DNA from: SABI01 sp963677695 | Lineage (GTDB): Bacteria; Spirochaetota; Spirochaetia; Sphaerochaetales; Sphaerochaetaceae | DNA length: 64,000 bases | Reading direction: 5' to 3' | Assembly (NCBI GenBank): GCA_963677695.2 | Contig: CAXXUJ010000002.1 | Coordinates: 682,001-746,000 of the forward strand | In this document: positions 35,066 to 42,526 of the stretch, piece after piece | Position numbering within the stretch: position 1 is the first letter of the stretch | Layout: each line of letters starts with the position of its first letter | The notes under the pieces: generated by a model | Database searches by the model: none | The model's input: only the letters and a program-made list of their open reading frames with translations | Told to the model about the DNA's origin: nothing | Translations under genes and position numbers: made by a program

Positions 35066-35860
35066 TCAGGTGGAGAGAAAGAGAATCGTCTCCTGCATCG
35101 CCTGATCTCTTGAAGCATCATCTTTATCGTAGGGAATGAGATGTGTAGCTCTTTGAAGGTGAACCCACCTGTTGTTTTCTCCCTTCATACCCTTCTCTAC
35201 CAGAGCTCCGGTTTCCTCGCTGATCACCGCATCCTCACCTCCGGTGAACACAAGAGTTTCGGTGCGCATCTCAGGAAGGAGTGGAAGGATTTTTCTGCGA
35301 AGGCGCTCGAGACCTGCAGTCTGCCGGTAGTAGATGTAGGACCAGTACTCACCTCCCAGGTACACATCATCCCCCTCTCCTCTTTCTCCGTAGAGTGGGA
35401 AGGCCGGGTCGGCCTGCCAGGGAATCCTCTTTCTCTTCACGAACAGGGAGAGAAAGGAGAGGAATGCAGCGGGGATATTCTGTTTCAGGACAAAGGCCGG
35501 CGCATAGAGGACCATCTTGGGGACATCGAAGGTATGGGCGACATGGGCTGCCATGAGGCCTCCCATGGAGTGACCGATGAGATAGATCTCTTCGTATTCA
35601 TCCATGATGGAGCGGTAGGCGTTTTCAGCTTCTTCCACCCACATTGAGACATCGGTGCTCATAAAATCTTCACCGCTCGTGCCATGCCCCGGGTAGCGGG
35701 GAGAGAATACGTCGAATCCCTCCTGATACAGGAGATCAAGGGGAAGAAAAAGCTCTCCCGCGTAGCCCATGTAGCCATGGTAGCCGATGACGGCACGCTT
35801 TGCTTTGTCCTTGTGACGCCGTACTATCGGCCGCGCACATATTCTTACTTCTGTACTCAT
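35066..35860 (-). CDS. Alpha/beta hydrolase (carboxylesterase/monoacylglycerol-lipase-like)
   Basis: The 264-residue protein has HGYMGYAGE (oxyanion region), RYPGHGTSG, the nucleophile elbow GHSMGG, an aspartate in GGEDAVIS and a catalytic histidine in RATHLIPYD. There is no signal peptide, so it is cytoplasmic. It resembles Est30-type carboxylesterases and monoacylglycerol lipases. It is the last gene of the five-gene operon that starts with the CpsB-like phosphatase, 12 bp after the LuxR-type gene. Confidence 0.82.
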   Translation of the reverse strand: MSTEVRICARPIVRRHKDKAKRAVIGYHGYMGYAGELFLPLDLLYQEGFDVFSPRYPGHGTSGEDFMSTDVSMWVEEAENAYRSIMDEYEEIYLIGHSMGGLMAAHVAHTFDVPKMVLYAPAFVLKQNIPAAFLSFLSLFVKRKRIPWQADPAFPLYGERGEGDDVYLGGEYWSYIYYRQTAGLERLRRKILPLLPEMRTETLVFTGGEDAVISEETGALVEKGMKGENNRWVHLQRATHLIPYDKDDASRDQAMQETILFLST

Positions 35861-35872
35861 CCCTCTTCCCTC

Positions 35873-36751
35873 CTACTGCAATAGATTCAACAGGTCGATC
35901 CTGCTCCTCACATTCGTCTTGCTGAAAATGTTGGCCACATGATTGTTCACTGTGTTGACCGATATCCCGAGTTCGTCGGCAATCTCCTTGTTTGTGTTCC
36001 CCTCCCGTATCAGGAGGATCACTGAAAATTCCCTCTCTGTTATCTTGAACTGCTTCACTTCTTCAAGTGTGAGCTCCTTCACTCCCTGCTGCGGGATCTT
36101 TCTGAAGTAGATGAAGAGGAAGACGATCATCATCACATTGAACGCGAGGTAATAGGCGGCATAGAGGATATCGAGGAGGAACGGGAGGAACATAGCCAGA
36201 ATGACAAGGGGTATCATGGTGAGAGAGATGATCACGATCACCTTCGCCATGATCCTCGCACGCCTGTTCGTGATATCCTTCAGGTTCATCAAGGGCTGCG
36301 TGAGAGCGACAAAGAGAGAGATGACAAAGACGGTGGCTCCCAGGGGAGCGAATATCGCGATATGGGGAAACACGAGAGAGAGGACACTCAATGCCACATA
36401 ACACCCGCTCAGGATGTAGGCGATGACGGCGAACGGAGTACGCCAAGGCAGTGCGAATATCCAGGTGATGAAATAGGGAAGAAACACGATGAGGAATGCC
36501 ACATCGAGAATGATCACAGGTTCGATGATGTAAGTGAATATCACCATCACCAGCTCACTCGCAAAGACCCTCAGAAACACGATGAATACCTGCAGTACGA
36601 TCACAACAAGTAGCGATGACTCGAACAGTATCACGTACTTGGTCCACTCATAGGTCTCCCTGAGATGGAAGACCACTGAGAGGACGAGAGCCATACAGCC
36701 TGCGGCAAATGCGAAAATGTAGAGCAGGAGAATGAGACCCTGAAAAAACAT
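35873..36751 (-). CDS. Membrane-anchored LuxR-type transcriptional regulator
   Basis: The 292-residue protein has about seven hydrophobic segments (residues 1-215) and a C-terminal LuxR/FixJ helix-turn-helix (about 236-292, with KITEREFSVILLIREGNTNK then ISVNTVNNHVANIFSKTNVRSR). No receiver or kinase domain is present, so the membrane part probably senses a signal directly or binds a lipid. Membrane-bound LuxR proteins of this kind are less common than soluble ones. It is tightly packed (3 bp after the RloB-like gene) in the operon and probably controls it or its target. Confidence 0.8.
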   Translation of the reverse strand: MFFQGLILLLYIFAFAAGCMALVLSVVFHLRETYEWTKYVILFESSLLVVIVLQVFIVFLRVFASELVMVIFTYIIEPVIILDVAFLIVFLPYFITWIFALPWRTPFAVIAYILSGCYVALSVLSLVFPHIAIFAPLGATVFVISLFVALTQPLMNLKDITNRRARIMAKVIVIISLTMIPLVILAMFLPFLLDILYAAYYLAFNVMMIVFLFIYFRKIPQQGVKELTLEEVKQFKITEREFSVILLIREGNTNKEIADELGISVNTVNNHVANIFSKTNVRSRIDLLNLLQ

Positions 36752-36754
36752 TGG

Positions 36755-37399
36755 TTACCCGTTCTTGAGACCGATCAGTTTCTGGTTATGACTCATATCC
36801 GCGGCACCGCACACCTGTGTGATATCGTTGAGAAGCTTTGTCATATTGACCGGCTGCATCCTCACTCCGCGAGAACTCACCATTGCGTTGTAGCTCGAAG
36901 CATTCACCACAGCCTGGGCCTTCGCATTGAAAAGCTTCAGGTGAAGCGACGCGCCATCACTCAGGAGGTATTCGGGTTCAGGAGAGAACTTCGGAAGTAC
37001 CCCGCCGAGAGCGCTGGTGATCACGGAAACATCCTCAATCGGCTGTGAAGGGGACTGCAGGTGAAGCAGGTACCAGAGGGCGAGGTCTGGAGCATTCCAT
37101 GCCAGTTTCACCTTCTTCTTATCTGCAAGCTCATTCACCTCTGCGATGTTATCTGCATTGACGTTCATCTTCTTCGTGCTGAACACGCACCAGACGAGAT
37201 CAAAGTGACCCTTCAGTCTCATTTTCGCAGCGAATCTGATCATCTCTTCCAGAGTGGAGACCTCTTCAGCCATCATCACCGTCAGGTTTGTATAACGGCA
37301 GTCCTTTCTCATCTGGGAGAAGTAAAGCGATTCGGCCTCAGTAGAGGTGACCAGGAGAATTGTCTGTCTGGGAGATTCTTTCATTCGTTTCCGTTTCAT
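36755..37399 (-). CDS. RloB-like protein with substituted catalytic motifs
   Basis: The 214-residue protein aligns by eye with RloB: RQTILLVTSTEAESLYF (12-28), FDLVWCVFSTKK (66-77) and VKLAWNAPDLALWYLLHL (97-114). In typical RloB proteins these read like VCEGEKTEPNYF, VWCVFDRDD and SNPCFELWLLLHF. Here the acidic residues of all three motifs (EG, DRD, FEL) are replaced by TS, STK and LAL. The start overlaps the stop of the RloA-like ATPase by 4 bp. RloA/RloB pairs are associated with restriction loci and abortive-infection (AbiL-like) defence. Family assignment is moderate, the substitutions are what I see, and loss of nuclease activity is inference. Confidence 0.62.
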   Translation of the reverse strand: MKRKRMKESPRQTILLVTSTEAESLYFSQMRKDCRYTNLTVMMAEEVSTLEEMIRFAAKMRLKGHFDLVWCVFSTKKMNVNADNIAEVNELADKKKVKLAWNAPDLALWYLLHLQSPSQPIEDVSVITSALGGVLPKFSPEPEYLLSDGASLHLKLFNAKAQAVVNASSYNAMVSSRGVRMQPVNMTKLLNDITQVCGAADMSHNQKLIGLKNG

Positions 37400-38637
37400 G
37401 CTTCATCTCCTTTTCCCGGCAGTGCATTGAAGGTGTACTCACTTGTAATCGGGAGAGCACCATAGGAGCCGTTGATATAGAGCTGTCGTGCCATATCCTT
37501 CTTGCTCTTTGTGAATCTGAAATCTGACAGGGAGTAATACTCTGTTGCGCTGGCACTTGATTTCTGAGCAAACCAGACGGCATCTCTTCTCAGCACGCCG
37601 TCCTTGAGAAGTCCGGGGTTGCAGTCAACCACGAGCATCTGTGAATTCATCCTGTTCGATGCCTCGAAGATGTTCACAAGGTGTTCGAGCGCATCGGGAT
37701 GCAGGAGCATTCCGAAGTCATCGACCACGAGGAACTTCTCACTGATGAATCCTTCGAACATCGCTATTGCTATTGAAGTCAGACGGCGGAGAGAGAGCGA
37801 TTCGTTGGAGAAGTAGGAAGCGTAATGCTGCTTCACGTTCGTGTGGACATAGATCAGTCTCTCTTCCTGGATTCTCAGGTCCCTGATATCTGTGATATCG
37901 ATAGACCAGAAGAAATTGATCAGTTCCTTCTTCCATTCGGGATGGAGGGTAAGAGCATCAACGATCTGTTTCTCGCTGGTAGCTGAAAGACCGAAGGGGA
38001 GGATGTTCAACGTGTTACTGAACCAATCATACAGAGGGGCAAGGGTCTGTGATTCCTTTGCCGCTGCAAGGGCGAGAAAGGTCTGGCCGGGAAGAATCTT
38101 TTTGGACACCCTCTTCTTCTCGCCTCTGTAATATTTTCCCCAGCGGAATGAGTAGGTGTCAGTTCCTTCTGAGTCGGCACCAGTGAGCTTCCGTTCAAAC
38201 ATCATCTTTCTCGAACGGCCGACGAAGAGGTGGTAGGATTCCTCATACACCTTCTCTCTGGTCGCGACAATGGTATAGCGGCCGGTAAGGGTCTTGCCTG
38301 TCTCCTCATCCTTTCCCATGAGAATGTTGAGAACGATCTGGGCAGGCTGACCCTTCTGGTCGGTATATGCAAAAGAGGTACCGGCAAGATACTGAACCGG
38401 ACACTCCATCTCTACAGGAGCAGTCACAATCGCCTTGAGCGATTCAAGCGCACGAATAAATGTACTCTTTCCAGCCCCGTTGGGTCCGATAATGGCACAC
38501 GTTTTGATCACATTCAGTTTCTCGTCGACTTCGACAATCTTCTCCCCTCTCAGCCTGTTGTCTCGTATGGCCTCGAAAGAGATTGTCTGCGGACTCTGCA
38601 CCGAACGGAAATTGGAAATAGTCAGATCCAAAATCAT
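37396..38637 (-). CDS. RloA-like (AAA_15/21, SMC/ABC-type) ATPase with substituted ATPase motifs
   Basis: The 413-residue protein begins MILDLTISNFRSVQSPQTIS, has Walker A GPNGAGKSTF (51-60) and a C-terminus typical of RloA ATPases (LRRDAVWFAQKS, YSLSDFRF, INGSYGALPI). Other ATPase motifs deviate: the signature region is ESLSLRRL (279-286) where ESxGTxR is usual, Walker B is FLVVDDFGMLLHP (302-314) with Asp in place of the catalytic Glu, and the H-loop segment reads VVDCNPGLL (336-344) without histidine. Binding of ATP with slow or no hydrolysis is the inference. It is the second gene of the operon, followed by the RloB-like gene with a 4-bp overlap. Confidence 0.72.
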   Translation of the reverse strand: MILDLTISNFRSVQSPQTISFEAIRDNRLRGEKIVEVDEKLNVIKTCAIIGPNGAGKSTFIRALESLKAIVTAPVEMECPVQYLAGTSFAYTDQKGQPAQIVLNILMGKDEETGKTLTGRYTIVATREKVYEESYHLFVGRSRKMMFERKLTGADSEGTDTYSFRWGKYYRGEKKRVSKKILPGQTFLALAAAKESQTLAPLYDWFSNTLNILPFGLSATSEKQIVDALTLHPEWKKELINFFWSIDITDIRDLRIQEERLIYVHTNVKQHYASYFSNESLSLRRLTSIAIAMFEGFISEKFLVVDDFGMLLHPDALEHLVNIFEASNRMNSQMLVVDCNPGLLKDGVLRRDAVWFAQKSSASATEYYSLSDFRFTKSKKDMARQLYINGSYGALPITSEYTFNALPGKGDEA

Positions 38638-38659
38638 ACAGTTCCCCCTATGGTACCGT

Positions 38660-39301
38660 TCATGACATATTGAACAAACGGTTCATGATACTGAGAACCC
38701 TCGGGTTCTCGGCAAGTGTATCGCGTAGCAGTGCGGGTGTATCAGGATCTCCATGATTATCACCTGCAATAATGTCTACAAGGTCTTTTTCCAGGTACTT
38801 TTCTACCTGACCGGTTTTTATCGCCTTGCAGTTGCTCTGGAACAGCACTCCCAGTTCCCTGAGCTTGAAAATGGTCGGATGATTCGGAGTGAGCCAGTTG
38901 TACCGCTCGATATGAGCGAGTATCACGGTCTTCCCCTCCTCCACCTTCGATTTCACGAATCTCACAAGGTAGAGAGGCTCGACTCTCGTCTCAACTTCGA
39001 TGAGCACAAACCCGTCACCGAAGGGGATTGTCTTCGGTTCACGTGCGCTCCCTATGAATGTCTCACTTCCAAGTTCCGCAGTTATTCCGCGCTTCTCTGC
39101 CTCTTCGGCAAACCAGCTGAACATCTCTCTGATGTTTTTCACATGCGTCGTGACATACGGATTATAGAGGTGAGGAGTCACAATAATTCGGGTAAAGCCA
39201 GCCTGTGCATACGCATCAAGCATTGAAAGAGACTCTTCCTGTGAAGAAACTCCATCATCTACATACGGAAGAAGATGGGAGTGTATTTCAATTAAACCCA
39301 T
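38660..39301 (-). CDS. CpsB/CapC/YwqE-type PHP tyrosine phosphatase
   Basis: The 213-residue protein has EIHSHLLPYVDDG at the N-terminus, VTPHLYNPYV, ILAHIERYNWL and IAGDNHGDP, the metal-binding pattern of the CpsB/YwqE phosphatases. These remove phosphate from tyrosine-phosphorylated proteins, often kinases of capsule synthesis. No polysaccharide genes are nearby; instead it is the first gene of an operon with an RloA/RloB-like pair. One role could be to dephosphorylate a partner in that system; this is inference. Confidence 0.82.
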   Translation of the reverse strand: MGLIEIHSHLLPYVDDGVSSQEESLSMLDAYAQAGFTRIIVTPHLYNPYVTTHVKNIREMFSWFAEEAEKRGITAELGSETFIGSAREPKTIPFGDGFVLIEVETRVEPLYLVRFVKSKVEEGKTVILAHIERYNWLTPNHPTIFKLRELGVLFQSNCKAIKTGQVEKYLEKDLVDIIAGDNHGDPDTPALLRDTLAENPRVLSIMNRLFNMS

Positions 39302-39312
39302 ATTGTATCCTT

Positions 39313-39382
39313 TGGGGGCATTATATCCTAAAGCGGTGCTTTGGTACAGGTTTTTATCACCTAAATGCAGAATGGGGGCATT
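39313..39382 (-). promoter_or_regulatory. Promoter of the CpsB-RloAB-LuxR operon with TGGGGGCATT direct repeats
   Basis: On the minus strand TATAAT (39320-39325) is a perfect -10, with only a poor -35 (TGTACC at 17 bp). The 10-mer TGGGGGCATT occurs at 39313-39322, overlapping the -10, and again at 39373-39382, 60 bp away. A weak -35 plus repeats suggests a regulated promoter. Confidence 0.5.
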
Positions 39383-39384
39383 TT

Positions 39385-39912
39385 CTAGTACTCAATTACT
39401 TTCTGAGGAGGAATTTCTTCCTCAAACGGATGCTTTATCATTGCTATGGAACTGACAAGGTCGCTCAAGGCTATCAATTCAGGAAGGGCGTCCCTTCCTG
39501 TGATCACGATATGGGGTCTTTTCTCTCTCGTTTTCACTTCCGAAAGATAGGAAAGTACCATGTCCTTTTCAAGAAAACCGAGGGAGAGAGGATAGGTGAA
39601 CTCATCCAGGATCACAAGGTCATACTCATTGCTGTCGATCACATCACGTGCACGGGCAAATCCCTTCTCGCAGCTTTCCCTGTTCTCTTGTTCACTGTGC
39701 TGCCAGGTGAAACCCACTCCGTACTGCTCGAACACGATGCCGTGTTCCTGAGCAAACAGTTTCTCTCCGGTCCTCTGGTTCTCACTCTTGATAAACTGAA
39801 GGACAGCTCCCTTCTGATGGTGACCGAGAAGGCGGATCAGCATACCGAGAGCGGCGGTAGTCTTCCCCTTCCCTTCTCCGGTGAAGGTCAGAATAAGCGG
39901 ATGAACACTCAT
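39385..39912 (-). CDS. cobO: Cob(I)yrinic acid a,c-diamide adenosyltransferase (CobA/CobO/BtuR type)
   Basis: The 175-residue P-loop protein has FTGEGKGKTTAALGM, VLQFIKS, LVILDEFTYPLSLGFL and IVITGRDALPEL, characteristic of the CobA/BtuR family that adenosylates corrinoids. Its start overlaps the lipoprotein gene by 4 bp. The gene order pdxA-lipoprotein-cobO is a tight operon. No other cobalamin genes are here, so it may serve salvage of imported corrinoid. Confidence 0.93.
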   Translation of the reverse strand: MSVHPLILTFTGEGKGKTTAALGMLIRLLGHHQKGAVLQFIKSENQRTGEKLFAQEHGIVFEQYGVGFTWQHSEQENRESCEKGFARARDVIDSNEYDLVILDEFTYPLSLGFLEKDMVLSYLSEVKTREKRPHIVITGRDALPELIALSDLVSSIAMIKHPFEEEIPPQKVIEY

Positions 39913-40952
39913 AACTGCTCCTGTGCTTCTTCAGTTGAACTCTTTCTGTTCTTCATCGACTCAAGAAGATCACGCACCTTGGTGTTCCCTGTATCCTTGT
40001 ATCCGTCTTCAAGCAACTCTATTCCTTCATCACGGTCTCCAAGAGCTTCCATGATCAGCGCTGCGTTATAGAGGGAGGGGATATGATCTCTTCTTTTCCA
40101 CTCCTTCTCGAAGATATCGAGTGCTTCGACAAGGTTGCCGTCCTTCACTGCTTCGTAGGCGCTTTCAGAGCGATAGTTCTTCGGGTCATTTTTCATGAGA
40201 GCGAAGGATACAGTCTTCGTTGTCGGCACGACCTGGGAGAATATCGTGGAGGTGAACCTCGAACCGATATCGCGAAGAAGAGGGAGTACCGAAGGAGCGG
40301 ACTGAACCGTATCCCCTTCAAGATCGATTTCCGTTGTCCGTGTGCGTGAGGAACTGTACGAGTCAGAGGCGAGGAGTGCATCATTGGCAGTTGCCCTGAT
40401 CTCCCATTCGAATACCGCTCTCACTTCCTGTTTTACGTAGTAGGCAAGCGTGGTGGATTCGACAAGTACTGTAGGGTCATTCAATGAGGGGACCTTTACA
40501 GTCTCTTCCTGAGCATAGATATATTCATCTATTTCAAGGTCCTCGTTCCACACCCTCATGTAGGCATCATACCCCTTGATTGTGAGGCGGGAAGGGTGAT
40601 CGAGGTAGGTATCGGCAACACCAGAGGATGCAAGGGTGAAGTACCCGGTATCGCGAGCCTCACTGAATACTCGTTCGTTCACATACGAAGCAAGCTGCTT
40701 CTCAATCCCTATCCTGCTCCCCGAGTAGATGATGATGGGCGACGTAGCGCTCATATCCTTCACATAGGGAGAAGGAAGCTCGAAGGGACGGAACCTGTAG
40801 GGTTCTGTCTCGGCAATGGCAAGCGCCCTGTACCCGGACATATCATACTCGGCAGGAACCATATAGCTCATCGAGACCCGAGTCGCACAGGAACTGAGAA
40901 ATACCATGGCAAGGAGAACAGTCAGTATCATTCCATATATCTTTGTTTTCAT
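39909..40952 (-). CDS. Lipoprotein with C-terminal TPR-like repeat, unknown function
   Basis: From ATG at 40952 (a longer frame upstream is unlikely) the 347-residue product has a lipoprotein signal (KTKIYGMILTVLLAMVFL, lipobox LSSC). Middle part: SMSYMVPAEYDMSGYRALAI and GSRIGIEKQLASYVNERVFS, resembling proteins that assemble at the outer membrane; C-terminal part has NAALIMEALGDRDEGIELLE, a tetratricopeptide-like repeat. I do not recognise a characterised family. It lies 4 bp after the pdxA stop and overlaps cobO by 4 bp, so it is cotranscribed with two vitamin genes although it is an envelope protein. Confidence 0.68.
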   Translation of the reverse strand: MKTKIYGMILTVLLAMVFLSSCATRVSMSYMVPAEYDMSGYRALAIAETEPYRFRPFELPSPYVKDMSATSPIIIYSGSRIGIEKQLASYVNERVFSEARDTGYFTLASSGVADTYLDHPSRLTIKGYDAYMRVWNEDLEIDEYIYAQEETVKVPSLNDPTVLVESTTLAYYVKQEVRAVFEWEIRATANDALLASDSYSSSRTRTTEIDLEGDTVQSAPSVLPLLRDIGSRFTSTIFSQVVPTTKTVSFALMKNDPKNYRSESAYEAVKDGNLVEALDIFEKEWKRRDHIPSLYNAALIMEALGDRDEGIELLEDGYKDTGNTKVRDLLESMKNRKSSTEEAQEQL

Positions 40953-40956
40953 TTTC

Positions 40957-41973
40957 TTATTTCCTCTCTTCAATATACCTGAAGGCGACAAGTATCGCTT
41001 CGACCATCGACACTTCACTTGCCTTATTCTTCCCCGCGATATCAAAGGCGGTACCGTGGTCGACACTCGTTCTGATGAAGGGAAGATTCCACGTTACACT
41101 GATCGTCCGCTCGAAATCGAGCGTCTTCGCAGCGATATGCCCCTGATCATGATAGAGACTCAACACTGCCTTGTACCTTCCGATCTTTGCCAGGTGGAAC
41201 ACCGAATCGGCTCCGATAGGACCGACAATGTTGATTCCCTCAGCCTGAGCCCGTTTTACTGCAGGTTCGATATGCTCCATCTCCTCAGTACCGAAAAGAC
41301 CATGCTCCCCTCCGTGGGGATTGAGAGCGGCTACGGCAAGGGGCAGTTCTTTATTGAAATTGTTGGAGGAGGTTATCTTCTCCACCTTATGGATGAAAGA
41401 GAGGAGTGATTCCTCGGTCACCGCATCACATGCATCACGAAGTGACAGATGCCTGGTCATGAAGAAAATATCGAGTCCGAGGGTTTCGAACATCGTGACA
41501 GGGTGAGCACTCTCTGTCATTTCTCCCAGAATCTCGGTATGACCGATCGCCTTGATACCTGCGGCTTTCAGGGCCTCTTTCTGAATGGAGGTCGTAGCAA
41601 GCGCATCGGCGATACCGGCCTGGGCAAGGTCTACTGCCAGCTGAATGGATCTATATGCCGCTGCTCCGCTGTTGGCAAGGATCTTTCCGAATTCAAAGGT
41701 ATCAAGGTCTACGAGGTCCTCAGAGTAGAGAACATGGTATGCTCCGTCCTCCAGTGCCTTTCTTACTGACGCAACATCATGAGAAACCGCATCGAAAGGA
41801 AATTCCATGGAATACAGGGCACAGAGTCCTCTGAATACCTTCTCATCACCGCTCACGACAACACGTTTGTCCTTGAGCTGATCACTTTTCAGTGCCTTGA
41901 TTACAATTTCAGGTCCGATTCCGGAAGGATCTCCCATCGGTACCGCTACACACCTGTTACGGTTTTTTTCCAT
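40957..41973 (-). CDS. pdxA: 4-hydroxythreonine-4-phosphate dehydrogenase
   Basis: The 338-residue protein starts with AVPMGDPSGIGPEI, has the metal-site histidine in AIGHTEIL, a second histidine in ALNPHGGEHGLFG and a third in LYHDQGHIAAKTL, plus VTWNLPFIRTSVDHGTAFD. This is the PdxA/PdxA2 family; the first makes the pyridoxal-phosphate precursor, while PdxA2 members act on D-erythronate or threonate phosphates. No other B6 gene or sugar-acid kinase is adjacent, so the choice is open, with PdxA favoured. Confidence 0.88.
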   Translation of the reverse strand: MEKNRNRCVAVPMGDPSGIGPEIVIKALKSDQLKDKRVVVSGDEKVFRGLCALYSMEFPFDAVSHDVASVRKALEDGAYHVLYSEDLVDLDTFEFGKILANSGAAAYRSIQLAVDLAQAGIADALATTSIQKEALKAAGIKAIGHTEILGEMTESAHPVTMFETLGLDIFFMTRHLSLRDACDAVTEESLLSFIHKVEKITSSNNFNKELPLAVAALNPHGGEHGLFGTEEMEHIEPAVKRAQAEGINIVGPIGADSVFHLAKIGRYKAVLSLYHDQGHIAAKTLDFERTISVTWNLPFIRTSVDHGTAFDIAGKNKASEVSMVEAILVAFRYIEERK

Positions 41974-42102
41974 AGCAACCTCTCTTCGTATAAAACTATA
42001 CCAAGGTCCCTCTGTTGGAGCAAGCGGGTTATAGAGAATACATGTATGCTATACACCGCCTGAAACGGGATAACATAGGCTCATTTTGATGAGAAAATCT
42101 TA

Positions 42103-42129
42103 TTGACAACTCAATTCTATCATCATAAT
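42103..42129 (+). promoter_or_regulatory. Promoter of the acidic-protein gene
   Basis: A consensus TTGACA (42103-42108) is followed by CATAAT (42124-42129) at 15 bp, or by a poorer hexamer at 17 bp. It lies about 40-65 bp upstream of the start and, with the strong ribosome-binding site, predicts high expression. Confidence 0.5.
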
Positions 42130-42167
42130 GTTTAATTAGAATTACCATTTTCTGGGGAGGAGGTACA

Positions 42168-42431
42168 ATGAAATACAGTGATGATGAAGACTACGATGAT
42201 GAGATCTACGAAGATGAATATTCTGATGGTTCAGACCAGATAGAAGACTACTTCGACCCCGATGAATACCGCGAAGATGATGATTATGACGGGTTTGACG
42301 ATGAAAATGAGGAAGACGATATCGATGATTTCTTCCTTGACGAGTCTGACGAGACTGAAGTTGTCGATGACGATGATGACGACGACTTCTACTTCGAAGA
42401 CGACAACGATGACGAAGATTTCGACTACTGA
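42168..42431 (+). CDS. Hyperacidic small protein, unknown function
   Basis: The 87-residue product contains 51 Asp or Glu (59%), 16 Tyr or Phe and only two basic residues (K2, R35). There is a run of seven aspartates at 67-73. It has no signal peptide. The gene has its own promoter, a GGAGGAGG ribosome-binding site at ideal distance and a perfect palindromic terminator, so it looks genuine and well expressed. Such composition suggests an intrinsically disordered polyanion (DNA mimic, RNA polymerase or ribosome partner, calcium or basic-protein binder), but I cannot name a family. It lies between pdxA and the RCC1 lipoprotein without sharing an operon with either. Confidence 0.75.
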   Translation: MKYSDDEDYDDEIYEDEYSDGSDQIEDYFDPDEYREDDDYDGFDDENEEDDIDDFFLDESDETEVVDDDDDDDFYFEDDNDDEDFDY

Positions 42432-42438
42432 TATACCC

Positions 42439-42464
42439 ATATGCCTGTCTGCAGACAGGCATAT
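42439..42464. terminator. 26-bp perfect palindrome after the acidic-protein gene
   Basis: ATATGCCTGTCTG and its reverse complement meet at the centre without a spacer (13 + 13 bp), 8 bp after the stop, followed by CCTTTCTTCTG. It can serve as a terminator for this gene and, on the other strand, for the convergent RCC1 gene. Confidence 0.75.
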
Positions 42465-42526
42465 CCTTTCTTCTGTTCTGTCACTCTCTTACAATGACAA
42501 ATTCTACTCACGCAGATAATGAAAAA

